Translations under genes and position numbers: made by a program
Notes under the pieces: model-generated
What the model was told of the DNA's origin: nothing
Databases searched by the model: none
The model's input: the letters and a program-made list of their open reading frames with translations, nothing else
NCBI GenBank assembly: GCA_020853395.1
Contig: JADYYY010000019.1
Coordinates: 62,001 to 126,000, forward strand
From: Acidobacteriota bacterium
GTDB taxonomy: Bacteria > Acidobacteriota > Vicinamibacteria > Vicinamibacterales > SCN-69-37
Length of the DNA: 64,000 bases
Reading direction: 5' to 3'
Shown: positions 31,643 through 40,283 of the stretch, one piece after another
Layout of the letters: each line of letters begins with the position of its first letter
How positions within the stretch are numbered: position 1 is the stretch's first letter

Positions 31643-34317
31643 AGACGTTGCGGCGCTTCATGGCGCGGCTGACCGCATCCGTGCTCGGGCGACGAGACGC
31701 GAGCCGCGTGCGCGAGGAGCTGGCGGAACATCTGACGAGCCTGACCGACGAGTACGTCCGCGGCGGGCTCCCGTTCGACGAAGCGCGCCGCCGGGCGAGG
31801 CTCGAGATGGGATCCGAGGAAGCGATCACCGAGGCCTGGCGCGACGAGCAGCGGTTGCGCCCTCTCGAAGACTGCTGGCAGGACGTCCGGTTCGCCTTCA
31901 AGGTTCTGCGCAGGATTCCCGGGCTCGCCGCTGTGGCGGTCCTGTCGATTGGGCTGGGGATCGGCGCCAACGTGGCAATCTTCAGCATCGTGAACGCCGT
32001 CGTACTCCGCGCCTTGCCGTATGCCGAACCAGACAGGCTGGTCGGGATCTGGGGCACGCACGTTCGCACCGCCGGCCGGGGCCTCCTGTCGCCAGCGGCC
32101 TTCCTGGACCTCAGGAGTCAGACAGGTACTCTCGAGCGAGTCGAGGCCGTTGAGTTCGTCACGTTCAATCTCGTGACGGGCACCGCGCCCCTGCGAGTCG
32201 CCGGCGCGCGGGCGTCCGCGGGGATCTTCTCGCTGTTGGGTATCGGCGCCGCACGGGGGCGCACCTTTCTGCAGAGTGAGGACGGACCCGCCAGTTCTCC
32301 GGTAGCTGTTCTGAGCTACGCACTCTGGCAGCGCCAGTTCGGCTCCGATCCTCGCGCGATTGGACGGTCCGTGACCCTGAATGGCATCGTCCACACGATC
32401 GTTGGCGTCGTGCCGCCCGCACTTCAGTTTCCCTTGAGTGGTCCCGAGGTCTGGGTGCCGTTCGCCATGAATCCGGAGGAACGTACCGTCCGCCACACGA
32501 GCAACGTCCAGGTGTTCGGGCGACTCGGGCCACGTGTTTCGGCGACCCAGGCGGAGGCCGAGTTGACGAGCATGGCGCGGGCCCAGGAGGGTCACGTTCC
32601 CCAGTACACGGACTGGAAGTTCACCGTCATTCCTCTGAAGGAACAGATGGTATCGGACGTTCGCCAGGCGCTGATGCTGTTGCTCGTCGCCGCGGGTCTC
32701 GTCTTGTTGATCGCCTGTGCCAACGTCGGCAACCTGCTCGTCGCACGAGCCGCCGCGAGACAGCAGGAGGTCGCCATGCGGATCGCGCTCGGGGCTAGAC
32801 GCTCGCGCCTGGTCCGGCAGTTCCTGACCGAGAGCCTCGTGCTGGCTACGGCCGGAAGCTTCCTCGGGCTCGCGATCGCTCATGCCGTTGTCAAGGCTCT
32901 TCGGGGCATCGTGCCGGCCACCGTGCTCGAGCGGAGCCGTGGTGATTTCGCCATCGACGGGTCGGTGTTGATGTTCAGCCTGGCGCTCACGGTGCTCGCG
33001 ACGGTCGTCTTCGGCGTGGGACCGGCCATGCGGCTTTCTGGCGCCGAGTCGGCTCCGTCACTCGGAGGCAGCAGCCGGCGCCTGACTGGAACGCAGCGTG
33101 ATCGGCGTCTGCGAGCCACGCTCGTCGTCCTGGAGACAGCGCTCGCTCTCGTCTTGCTGATCGGAGCGGGGCTGCTCATCAACAGCTTCTGGCGTCTGCA
33201 ACGGGTCGATCCAGGTTTCCAAGCGAATCGGCTCCTGACCTTCCGCATCGCCCTGCCCGAGGCCGAGTACCGCGACAAGCTCGTTCCCGTCGGGGACGCG
33301 TTCGTGTGGGAGGGCCGCCAGGTGCCACTGTTCTTCGATGAGCTCCTGCGGCGGCTCGCGGCGCTGCCTGGCGTCATCGGCGTGGCCGCATCCGGATACG
33401 CGCCGCTCACCGGCGAGAACAACAGCGCTTCGTTCGAGAAGGAACGAGCAGGTTGGATGGATGGCGGCCGGCCACGCGTCGCATTCTTCCGGCCGGTCAG
33501 CGCGAACTACTTTCGCGTACTCGGTATCCCATTGCTTCGTGGCCGGGAGCTCGACCCGCACGATATCCAGGGAACGATGCCCGTTGCGCTCATCAATCAG
33601 ACCATGGCGAACCGATACTGGCCGGGCGAAGACCCGATCGGTCAGCGATTCCGCACGTCACCTCAGATGCCCTGGCGCACGATCGTGGGCGTGATGGGCG
33701 ACGTCCGATACGACGGCCTCAGCGAACCCACCATCCCCGAGATGTATTTCGCCTATGGCCAAGCGCTCTGGCCGCAGCACACCATGACGATCCTGGTCCG
33801 GACGGCCGTGAGTCCGACAGAGTCCATCGCTCCGATCCGGCGAGAAGTGAATGCACTCGACCCGAATCTGCCGATCTACAACGTCCGAACCATGGACCAG
33901 TGGATCGCGGGCTCACTGGCCACGCCGCGGTTCAACGTTGTTTTGTTGGGCACGTTCGCCGGCCTTGCGCTGGTTCTTGCGTCGGTCGGAATCTACGGCG
34001 TGGTGTCCCACTCCGTGACTCAGCGCACGCGGGAGCTCGGCCTGCGCATGGCGATGGGAGCACAGCAGCGGGATGTCGTGGCGATGGTCCTTCGCGAATC
34101 GTTGCTCGTGGTTGCGGTGGGGATGGCGGTGGGCGTTGCCGGAGCACTGCTCGGAACGCGCGCGTTGTCCGGCCTGTTGTACGGCATCGGTCCGATGGAT
34201 CCCGGTACGTGGGTCGCGGTCACGAGCCTGTTCTTCGCGGTGGCACTCCTCGCCAGCTACGTTCCGGCCAGGCGCGCGACCCGCGTCGACCCGGTGATCG
34301 CGTTGCGCGCAGAATAG
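31639..34317 (+). CDS. ADOP-type duplicated ABC permease (MacB/FtsX-like)
   Basis: An 892-aa protein of the acidobacterial duplicated orphan permease family. The N-terminal ~90 residues form a soluble permease-prefix region (EHLTSLTDEYVRGGLPFDEARRRARLEMG). Two MacB_PCD/FtsX blocks follow, each with an opening helix, a periplasmic loop and three closing helices. The first closing block has CANVGNLLVARAAARQQEVA and the last ends in the typical VPARRATRVDPVIALRAE. No ATPase gene is nearby, which is why the family is called orphan. The ATG overlaps the PadR stop. Function is unknown; export or envelope stress roles are guesses. Confidence 0.9.
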   Translation: MKTLRRFMARLTASVLGRRDASRVREELAEHLTSLTDEYVRGGLPFDEARRRARLEMGSEEAITEAWRDEQRLRPLEDCWQDVRFAFKVLRRIPGLAAVAVLSIGLGIGANVAIFSIVNAVVLRALPYAEPDRLVGIWGTHVRTAGRGLLSPAAFLDLRSQTGTLERVEAVEFVTFNLVTGTAPLRVAGARASAGIFSLLGIGAARGRTFLQSEDGPASSPVAVLSYALWQRQFGSDPRAIGRSVTLNGIVHTIVGVVPPALQFPLSGPEVWVPFAMNPEERTVRHTSNVQVFGRLGPRVSATQAEAELTSMARAQEGHVPQYTDWKFTVIPLKEQMVSDVRQALMLLLVAAGLVLLIACANVGNLLVARAAARQQEVAMRIALGARRSRLVRQFLTESLVLATAGSFLGLAIAHAVVKALRGIVPATVLERSRGDFAIDGSVLMFSLALTVLATVVFGVGPAMRLSGAESAPSLGGSSRRLTGTQRDRRLRATLVVLETALALVLLIGAGLLINSFWRLQRVDPGFQANRLLTFRIALPEAEYRDKLVPVGDAFVWEGRQVPLFFDELLRRLAALPGVIGVAASGYAPLTGENNSASFEKERAGWMDGGRPRVAFFRPVSANYFRVLGIPLLRGRELDPHDIQGTMPVALINQTMANRYWPGEDPIGQRFRTSPQMPWRTIVGVMGDVRYDGLSEPTIPEMYFAYGQALWPQHTMTILVRTAVSPTESIAPIRREVNALDPNLPIYNVRTMDQWIAGSLATPRFNVVLLGTFAGLALVLASVGIYGVVSHSVTQRTRELGLRMAMGAQQRDVVAMVLRESLLVVAVGMAVGVAGALLGTRALSGLLYGIGPMDPGTWVAVTSLFFAVALLASYVPARRATRVDPVIALRAE

Positions 34318-34328
34318 GTGAGGAGCTC

Positions 34329-34661
34329 TCACGGCGTGACGTCGAGCGGCCACACTTCGACGACCCCGTGAGCGACCGCGCACGGCGTCTGGGAGACGAG
34401 CCGCACGGCCTCTTCGATGTCGCTCGCTTCGATCACCGCGAAGCCGGCGACCGGGAGGTCCGACCGCATGAACGGTCCGGTCGTGGTGTGGAGATCGGCG
34501 GCCTCCGGGTTGCGCACCTGCACAGGAGCGCCGGCGATCCCCATCAGCACGCCCATGGCCCGAAGGCGCGCGTCGTGGGCATGTGCGGCCGTCCTGACCG
34601 ACGGCGCCGTTCGGTCGTAGCCCGCACGGTCGCCGTAGCCTATCGTGACGAAGGTCGCCAT
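34329..34661 (-). CDS. YciI/DGPF-domain protein
   Basis: A 110-aa cytoplasmic protein of the YCII-related (DGPF) family. It has the typical opening MATFVTIGYGDRAGY (others start MKYMLLIY), a middle with 'LRAMGVLMGIAGAPVQ' and 'TTGPFMRSDLPVAGFAVIEA', and the ending 'AVAHGVVEVWPLD'. Such proteins are often found beside ECF sigma factors and have no settled activity. It is convergent with the ADOP permease, 11 bp away, and divergent from the KdpD-like kinase. Confidence 0.78.
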   Translation of the reverse strand: MATFVTIGYGDRAGYDRTAPSVRTAAHAHDARLRAMGVLMGIAGAPVQVRNPEAADLHTTTGPFMRSDLPVAGFAVIEASDIEEAVRLVSQTPCAVAHGVVEVWPLDVTP

Positions 34662-34795
34662 ATCCCATCTCCTGTTCCTCGAGCCGAACCTCTGTTGTCT
34701 TCGAGGCCCGGTCGATCGAAAGTCCTGAGAAGACCCTGAGAACGGTCATGTGTCCGATCGCCGCCGCCGGATTCGACGGCTATCATGGCCCACTG

Positions 34796-36322
34796 ATGCC
34801 GTCGGCTCGATCGGGCGACGCGTTTCGCCTCGCCGGTGCGCTCGCTGCGGTGGCGGCTGTTGCGCTCGCGCTCAGGTGGTGGCTCGCCGACTCGAATGCG
34901 GCCACCGTCTCGATCTCGCTCCTGCTGATCGTCCTGATCGCGGCGGCGACGGCGCGCCTGTGGGTCGCCATCGTGACCTCGATCGTCGCGATGCTCGTCA
35001 TCAACTTCTTCTTCCTGCCGCCGACCGGCACGTTCAGGATCGCCGATCCCCACAACTGGGTCGCGGTCTTCGTCTTCCTGGCCGTGAGCCTGGTGGCCAG
35101 CAACTTGTCGGCCGCCGCGCGTGCGCGGACGCGGGAAGCGGTGGCGCGCCGCGACGAGCTGGCGCGCCTCTTCGACCTGAGCCGCGACGTGCTCATCCTG
35201 GGTGAGGGCCCGGGGGCGATCGCGCAGCTCGCCCGATCGATCGCGCGCCGGTTCGACCTCGAGTACGTGGCGATCGCCCTTCCGCAGGACGGTGATTGGA
35301 ACGTCCACGAAGCGGGAACGAGCACGATCGACCTCGATCGGCGAGAGCTGGCCAGCGCGTTCGCCGCCGCGCACGCCTCGCTGGAGTTCGACGCGATGGC
35401 CCGAACCTACGCGGGGCACCGCGTGATGAACGCCGGCACCGAGCACGTTCGCCTCGTGCCCTTGCGTGCGCGCACCATGCCGATCGGCATCCTCGCGGCC
35501 GCCGGCCGGCCGGTGGAGGCGGGAACGCTCGACGCCTTGGCCGGCATCGCGGCCATCGCGATCGAGCGCGCCTCCTTGCTCGAGGCGCGCAAAGCGGGCG
35601 AGCTCGCCCGCCAGCGCGAGGAGCTCCAGACGACGCTGCTTGCATCGATCGGCCATGATCTGCGCACACCGCTCACGGCCATCCGTGTGGCCGCGAGCAA
35701 CATCCAGTCGCCGGCGCTCGGCGAGGCGGACCGGAACGAGCAGAGCGAGCTCATCCTCAGCGAGGCCGAACGGCTCTCACGCCTGTTCCAGAACATCATC
35801 GACATGGCGCGGATCGATGCCGGCGCGGTTGCCACCGAGCCGCGCTGGACGCACGCCGCGGAGATCGTGGCGGCCGCTCGCGATCAGGCCCGGCACAGCC
35901 TGCAGCAGCACGTCGTGGACGTCACGGCGGAGGGCGACGTGCCCGTGCGCCTCGATCCGCGACTCGCGGCCGGCGCGCTGGCGCACGTGCTCGAGAACGC
36001 GGCACAGTACTCGCCCGCCGGCACCGCCATCCGAGTCCTCACGCGGCTGCACCAGCACGAGCTCATCATCGAGGTGCTCGACGAGGGCCGCGGCATCGCG
36101 CCGGGCGAGCTCGCCCATCTCTTCGATCGGTTCTACCGAGGTGGTGCCGGGGCAGAGACGCGCGCATCGGGCACGGGCATGGGCCTCTGGATCGCGCGCG
36201 GCCTGTTGGCTGCCGAGCACGGCCGAATCTGGGCCGAGAACCGTCCCGAGGGCGGAGCCCGCTTCACCATCGCCGTGCCGGTTCAGATCCGGCCGCCAGA
36301 GTCCAGTCCTTCGCACGCATGA
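34796..36322 (+). CDS. KdpD-like sensor histidine kinase without the N-terminal KdpD/USP domains
   Basis: A 508-aa sensor kinase. It opens with the four-helix DUF4118 block of KdpD (VAIVTSIVAMLVINFFFLPP; FVFLAVSLVASNLS). It then has a GAF-like domain (about residues 125-265), a HisKA domain with the intact ASIGHDLRTPLTAIR box and a HATPase domain (NAAQYSP; DEGRGIAP; GTGMGLWIARG). The ATP-binding KdpD and universal-stress domains that open full-length KdpD (~900 aa) are absent. The stop overlaps the response regulator start (ATGA). No kdpFABC genes follow, so the target may not be potassium transport. Start ATG 34796 follows non-family sequence. Confidence 0.88.
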   Translation: MPSARSGDAFRLAGALAAVAAVALALRWWLADSNAATVSISLLLIVLIAAATARLWVAIVTSIVAMLVINFFFLPPTGTFRIADPHNWVAVFVFLAVSLVASNLSAAARARTREAVARRDELARLFDLSRDVLILGEGPGAIAQLARSIARRFDLEYVAIALPQDGDWNVHEAGTSTIDLDRRELASAFAAAHASLEFDAMARTYAGHRVMNAGTEHVRLVPLRARTMPIGILAAAGRPVEAGTLDALAGIAAIAIERASLLEARKAGELARQREELQTTLLASIGHDLRTPLTAIRVAASNIQSPALGEADRNEQSELILSEAERLSRLFQNIIDMARIDAGAVATEPRWTHAAEIVAAARDQARHSLQQHVVDVTAEGDVPVRLDPRLAAGALAHVLENAAQYSPAGTAIRVLTRLHQHELIIEVLDEGRGIAPGELAHLFDRFYRGGAGAETRASGTGMGLWIARGLLAAEHGRIWAENRPEGGARFTIAVPVQIRPPESSPSHA

Positions 36323-37014
36323 CATCACCGGCGCGGATCCTGCTCGTGGACGATGAGGTCGCGATTCAGCGCGCCGTGGGGCCGCTGCTTCGGACGCGGG
36401 GGTACGACGTCGACATCGCGGCCAGCGGTGGCGAGGCGCTCAGGATGATCGCCGACGAGATGCCCGATCTGATCGTGCTCGACCTGGGGCTGCCCGATAT
36501 CCAGGGAACCGAAGTCTGCCGCCGCGTGCGAGCGACGTCGCAGGTCCCCATCGTCGTGTTGTCGGCTCGGGGAAGCGAGGCGGACAAGGTGCACGCCCTG
36601 GACCTCGGTGCCGACGACTACGTGAGCAAACCGTTCGGGCCCGAAGAGCTGCTCGCGCGAATTCGCGTGGCGCTGCGCCGCGTGATGAGCGAGCGGGCGT
36701 CGCCGCAGCCGCTCCGCGTGGGCACCCTCACGATCGACTTCGACCGCCACCGCGTCGTCGACGGCACGACCGAGATCCGCCTGACGCCGAAGGAGTTCGA
36801 GCTGCTGTCGCTCCTCGCGAGAAACCACGATCGCGTGCTCACGCACCGCGCGATTCTCAAGGCCATCTGGGGCCCGAACGCCGTCGATCAGCCCGAGCAC
36901 CTGTGGACGCTGGTCGCGCAGGTCCGCAGGAAGATCGAGCCCGATCCAGCGAAGCCGCGGTACCTGTTGAGCGAGCCCTGGGTCGGCTATCGCCTCTCCA
37001 CCGAAAGCGCGTGA
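36319..37014 (+). CDS. OmpR-type response regulator (KdpE-like)
   Basis: A 231-aa two-component regulator. The receiver has ILLVDDEVAIQR, the phospho-acceptor Asp in LIVLDLGLPDIQG, and the lysine in YVSKPFGPEELLARI. The winged-helix output domain runs from LRVGTLTIDFDRHRVV to the C terminus, with LTPKEFELLSLLARNH and VAQVRRKIEPDPAKPRY, a KdpE-like ending. It is encoded directly after its cognate kinase with a 4-bp overlap. Target promoters are not visible. Confidence 0.92.
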   Translation: MTSPARILLVDDEVAIQRAVGPLLRTRGYDVDIAASGGEALRMIADEMPDLIVLDLGLPDIQGTEVCRRVRATSQVPIVVLSARGSEADKVHALDLGADDYVSKPFGPEELLARIRVALRRVMSERASPQPLRVGTLTIDFDRHRVVDGTTEIRLTPKEFELLSLLARNHDRVLTHRAILKAIWGPNAVDQPEHLWTLVAQVRRKIEPDPAKPRYLLSEPWVGYRLSTESA

Positions 37015-37026
37015 CCCGTCTTCAGT

Positions 37027-37073
37027 GACCGCGGAGATTCGCCGGCCCACCGGCCTGTCGAAACGCCGCGGTC
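37027..37073. terminator. Weak hairpin between convergent genes
   Basis: gaccgcgg (37027-37034) pairs with ccgcggtc (37066-37073) around a 31-nt loop that itself contains gccggccc/ggcc runs. It lies exactly between the response regulator and the leftward dehydrogenase, where a bidirectional terminator is expected. There is no T-tract. Confidence 0.3.
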
Positions 37074-39059
37074 CTACTTCGCCGGCCCGAGCGATCGAAG
37101 GTAGTCGACGATGCCCCAGATGACATCGTCTGTGAGACGCCCTTCGAAGCCCGCCATCATCGTCGTCGGGACTCCGCGTTTGATGACGGTGAAGACCTCG
37201 CGATCGCTCGCGCCGTGATCCCAGTGACCGTCGGTGAGATCCGGCGGCTGCTCGCCGCGCTGCTCGTCGATGATGGAAATCGTGAGGCCGGCCTTCACCG
37301 CGCCTTGGGCCGATTGGCCGTGGCAGGCGGCGCAGTTGGCGTCATAAGCGCGCTTTCCGGCGGCGATGGATTCCGGCGTCGACGACAGCGGATTGCGGAT
37401 CCCGGTGGTGGCTTCCCCGATGACGCGCCGGCCAGTGCCTGGCGCCGGAACATCCGCCGCGCGTGCGGGCGCGGCCACGGCTCTGGCGCCGACGACCTTT
37501 CTGATCATGCCGTCGCTCTTCGTCAGGATGTACAGCTCGCCGTCGTCGTCCTCCGCGAAGCGGAAGTCGACTCGGCCGCTCCCCGCAGCGCCGGCGAACC
37601 CGGGGAGCGCAGATCCCGAGCCGCCGCGCTCGCGGAACTTCTCTTCCGCGAGCCGGCGCAGGTCAACCACCATCTCCGAGATCGGTGCCACCGTCTCCGG
37701 ATTTCCATCGTCGGCCGCGACGACGTCGGCGTGGTTGGCATACCAGATCCGTCCGGTGGTGATGTCGCCGAAGACGAGCTTGTCTCTGAGCGCTGGAATG
37801 CGCGTGCCGCGGTAGACGAAGCCGTTGGCGATGGCGTCACCGCCGGTGTCGCGACCGTGCGAGTACTGGATGACCGGATACGCCGGCCGAACCGTTTCTC
37901 GCGTCACCGTGTCGGAGACCTGCACCGGAATCATGTCGGTGTCAGGCAGCGGGCCCATTCCGTTCGTGGGCGACATGCTCTGCGTGCCCTCGCGCAGCGG
38001 ATAGCCGTAGTTCGCGCCGCGGCGGACGACGTGCACCGTCTCCCAGCCGACGAGGCCGATGTTGAAGGCCAACAGCGTGGTCGCACCGGGCCGTGCCGGA
38101 TCGACGTCCCAGCTCAGACGATGGGGATTGCGCAGGCCGTACGCCCAGACTTCCTTTCTCGCGCCGTCGACGGCCACGAAAGGATTGTCGTTCGGGATCC
38201 GGTAGCGGCCGTTCGGGCTGATCGTGCTCGTGGTCGTCTGCTCACGCAGGTCGGGGACGATGCGGAGGATCTTGCCGACGAGCGTGTCGAGCCGCTGCGG
38301 GTTGAGGCGGCGGTTGTCGCGCTGCTCGCCGGACTGCGCATCGCCCGCGCCGAGATACATGACCCGCCAGTCCGCATCGCCGCGCCGCGCCGCCGGGTTG
38401 AACGTCATCTCGCCCAGCGGATGCGGTGCCAGCGGATGCTGCACTCGCAGCACCTCACGGGCCGTGCCTTCGAACGTCGTGTTCGTGATGTCGCGATCCG
38501 TCCACTCCACCAGCACGACCTCGCGATCGATCCGTCCGTCGACCGTCGGCGTCTCGACGGCCGGCGTCGTCGTGTAGCCGGCGAGGTCGAGCGCGGGTAC
38601 GGCCGCGGAGCGGGGCATGCCGGATCCGGGCGTCGACGGATCCTCCATGTGGAGCGTGTAGAAGACGCCGTTGTTGGCGTAGTCGGGATCGAGCAGAACG
38701 TTGATCAGGCCGCTCGCGAAGTTGCGTTCGTACGTGAACTTCGGGAACAGGCCCGGCCGCCTTGCGAGGCCGTTGAAGTCCAGGTACGTCGTGAACGTCC
38801 TGGTCCGTTTGTCGAGCAGGTAGAGTGGGCCGTTGAGATCGTTCACGAAGAAGCGGCGGCCGCCAGGCTCGTCGCGCAGGAAGTTGACGCGGGCGAGCTG
38901 CGCGCGCGTGTTGCCGTCCGCGTTGTTCGCCGTGATCGGCAGCGATGCGTAGTCCTCGAGCTCCAGCATCAGCCGCGGCGCCGGCTGAACGGCGACGGGC
39001 CGGATCGCGGTCACGGCCAGCAGCGCAGCCGTCAGTGCTCTCGAGAGAGCGCGCGTCAC
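37074..39059 (-). CDS. Secreted glucose/sorbosone (PQQ) dehydrogenase fused to cytochrome c
   Basis: A 661-aa exported protein. The signal peptide is near 'TRALSRALTAALLAVTAI', starting at GTG 39059. The main domain is a GSDH-type six-bladed propeller: FTYERNFASGLINVLLDPDY, GEMTFNPAAR, VGKILRIVPD, KEVWAYGLRNPHRLSWD, GANYGYPLREG and FVYRGTRIPALRDKLVFGDI. A cytochrome c domain closes it, with CAACH (Cys576, Cys579, His580). Such enzymes oxidise sugars or related alcohols with PQQ and pass electrons to the attached haem. The GTG overlaps the TGA of the upstream hydrolase, so the two are coupled. Confidence 0.87.
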   Translation of the reverse strand: MTRALSRALTAALLAVTAIRPVAVQPAPRLMLELEDYASLPITANNADGNTRAQLARVNFLRDEPGGRRFFVNDLNGPLYLLDKRTRTFTTYLDFNGLARRPGLFPKFTYERNFASGLINVLLDPDYANNGVFYTLHMEDPSTPGSGMPRSAAVPALDLAGYTTTPAVETPTVDGRIDREVVLVEWTDRDITNTTFEGTAREVLRVQHPLAPHPLGEMTFNPAARRGDADWRVMYLGAGDAQSGEQRDNRRLNPQRLDTLVGKILRIVPDLREQTTTSTISPNGRYRIPNDNPFVAVDGARKEVWAYGLRNPHRLSWDVDPARPGATTLLAFNIGLVGWETVHVVRRGANYGYPLREGTQSMSPTNGMGPLPDTDMIPVQVSDTVTRETVRPAYPVIQYSHGRDTGGDAIANGFVYRGTRIPALRDKLVFGDITTGRIWYANHADVVAADDGNPETVAPISEMVVDLRRLAEEKFRERGGSGSALPGFAGAAGSGRVDFRFAEDDDGELYILTKSDGMIRKVVGARAVAAPARAADVPAPGTGRRVIGEATTGIRNPLSSTPESIAAGKRAYDANCAACHGQSAQGAVKAGLTISIIDEQRGEQPPDLTDGHWDHGASDREVFTVIKRGVPTTMMAGFEGRLTDDVIWGIVDYLRSLGPAK

Positions 39060-40153
39060 GGCCGGCCTCCGTTCCGCCTGCCCACGCGCGCGTCCACCCA
39101 TTGAAGGATCAGATCGGCGATCTGCAGGTTGTTCTCGTCCTGCATGATCATGTGGCTGTTGCCGCGAATGCCCCGGTCGGGCGGCGCGAGCATCTCGGCC
39201 TGGCCGCCGGCACCTTTGATGCGGGCGATGAGGGCCTCGCAGGCCTCGAAGCGAGCCTGCCACGTCGGCAGCGTCGGAAGGCCCGTCGGCGTCTCGCGGT
39301 GATCGCCGAAGACGACGAGGATCGGCACTTTCGCGAGGCTCGAGATCTGATCGGGCGTGTAGCGGGCCGGGCAGCTCCCTGGTTCGACGAGCACGAGGCC
39401 CTTGGCCGCGGCGGGATCGATCAGCGCCGCCTCGAGCGGAAACGAGCCCGACTGCGAGTGGCCCATCAGCACGGCGCCGTTCAACTGGCTCGCGAGAGCC
39501 GACAGCGCCTTGATTGTCGGGTTCGGCGTGGGGATGCCGCCGAAGCTGACGTCCGGGACACCTTGCTTAGCGAGCTCATCCACGGAAGCGACCGGGAACT
39601 GCGTGTCCGCGAACGGCTTGCCAGGGGTCAGCCCGAAGCGGAAGTTGGGCCAGACGCTCTCGTCGCTGAATCGCAGCCAGACGGGTTGGCTCACCGGCGG
39701 GGCCGAGCCGGCGCGCACGTTGTTGAAGACCGCCTGGTTGAATCCCGATCGCCCGCGTCCGACCTGGTCGGGCACGTACACGGCATGGCCCTGTCGGACG
39801 AAGTACTCGTCCCATCCCATCCGGCCGTCCGGCGTCGTCTCCCACGACTTGCCGGTCAGCGTCGCGCCGTGAATCATCACCACCGGCACGTTGCCGCCGC
39901 TGCCCTGCGGCACCATGAAGCGCACGTACATCTGATTGACGGCGACGTGCCCGCCCGGGCCGAGGTCGCCGAGCTCTCCTCGGGTCTGCTCGACGTTCTC
40001 GCCGCCGACGAAGAAGCTCCCTTGCGCCTCGAGCACCAGGGGCGAGGCTGGAGTCTTCACGTCCGCGAGAGCCTGCGCGATCGCGTCGCCGCCCGACAAC
40101 GTGACGCAACCGGCGATCACCCATGACGCGACGAAAGAAGGTCTCTGCTGCAT
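39056..40153 (-). CDS. Secreted alpha/beta hydrolase (esterase/lipase-like)
   Basis: A 365-aa exported hydrolase. A signal peptide covers about residues 1-27 (SWVIAGCVTLSGGDAIAQA). The oxyanion segment is VVMIHGATLTGKSWETTPD, the nucleophile is Ser233 in MGHSQSGSF, an Asp follows in LVVFGDHRE, and a His in IRGNSHMIMQD completes the triad. The domain order fits secreted alpha/beta hydrolases acting on esters. It is the first gene of a two-gene unit with the secreted dehydrogenase, and an AraC regulator lies divergently upstream, probably controlling both (inference). Confidence 0.85.
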   Translation of the reverse strand: MQQRPSFVASWVIAGCVTLSGGDAIAQALADVKTPASPLVLEAQGSFFVGGENVEQTRGELGDLGPGGHVAVNQMYVRFMVPQGSGGNVPVVMIHGATLTGKSWETTPDGRMGWDEYFVRQGHAVYVPDQVGRGRSGFNQAVFNNVRAGSAPPVSQPVWLRFSDESVWPNFRFGLTPGKPFADTQFPVASVDELAKQGVPDVSFGGIPTPNPTIKALSALASQLNGAVLMGHSQSGSFPLEAALIDPAAAKGLVLVEPGSCPARYTPDQISSLAKVPILVVFGDHRETPTGLPTLPTWQARFEACEALIARIKGAGGQAEMLAPPDRGIRGNSHMIMQDENNLQIADLILQWVDARVGRRNGGRP

Positions 40154-40283
40154 GTCGCGAGCGTACGAGCCCGCGCGAGGCTGTCGATGCCTGTTCCTCC
40201 GGAAATCCGGCTCGAACGATGGCGTGAGCCCGGAGGTTCAGGCAAGACGAGCGTGCAGGCGCCGTGTACGATGGCCATCGCGC

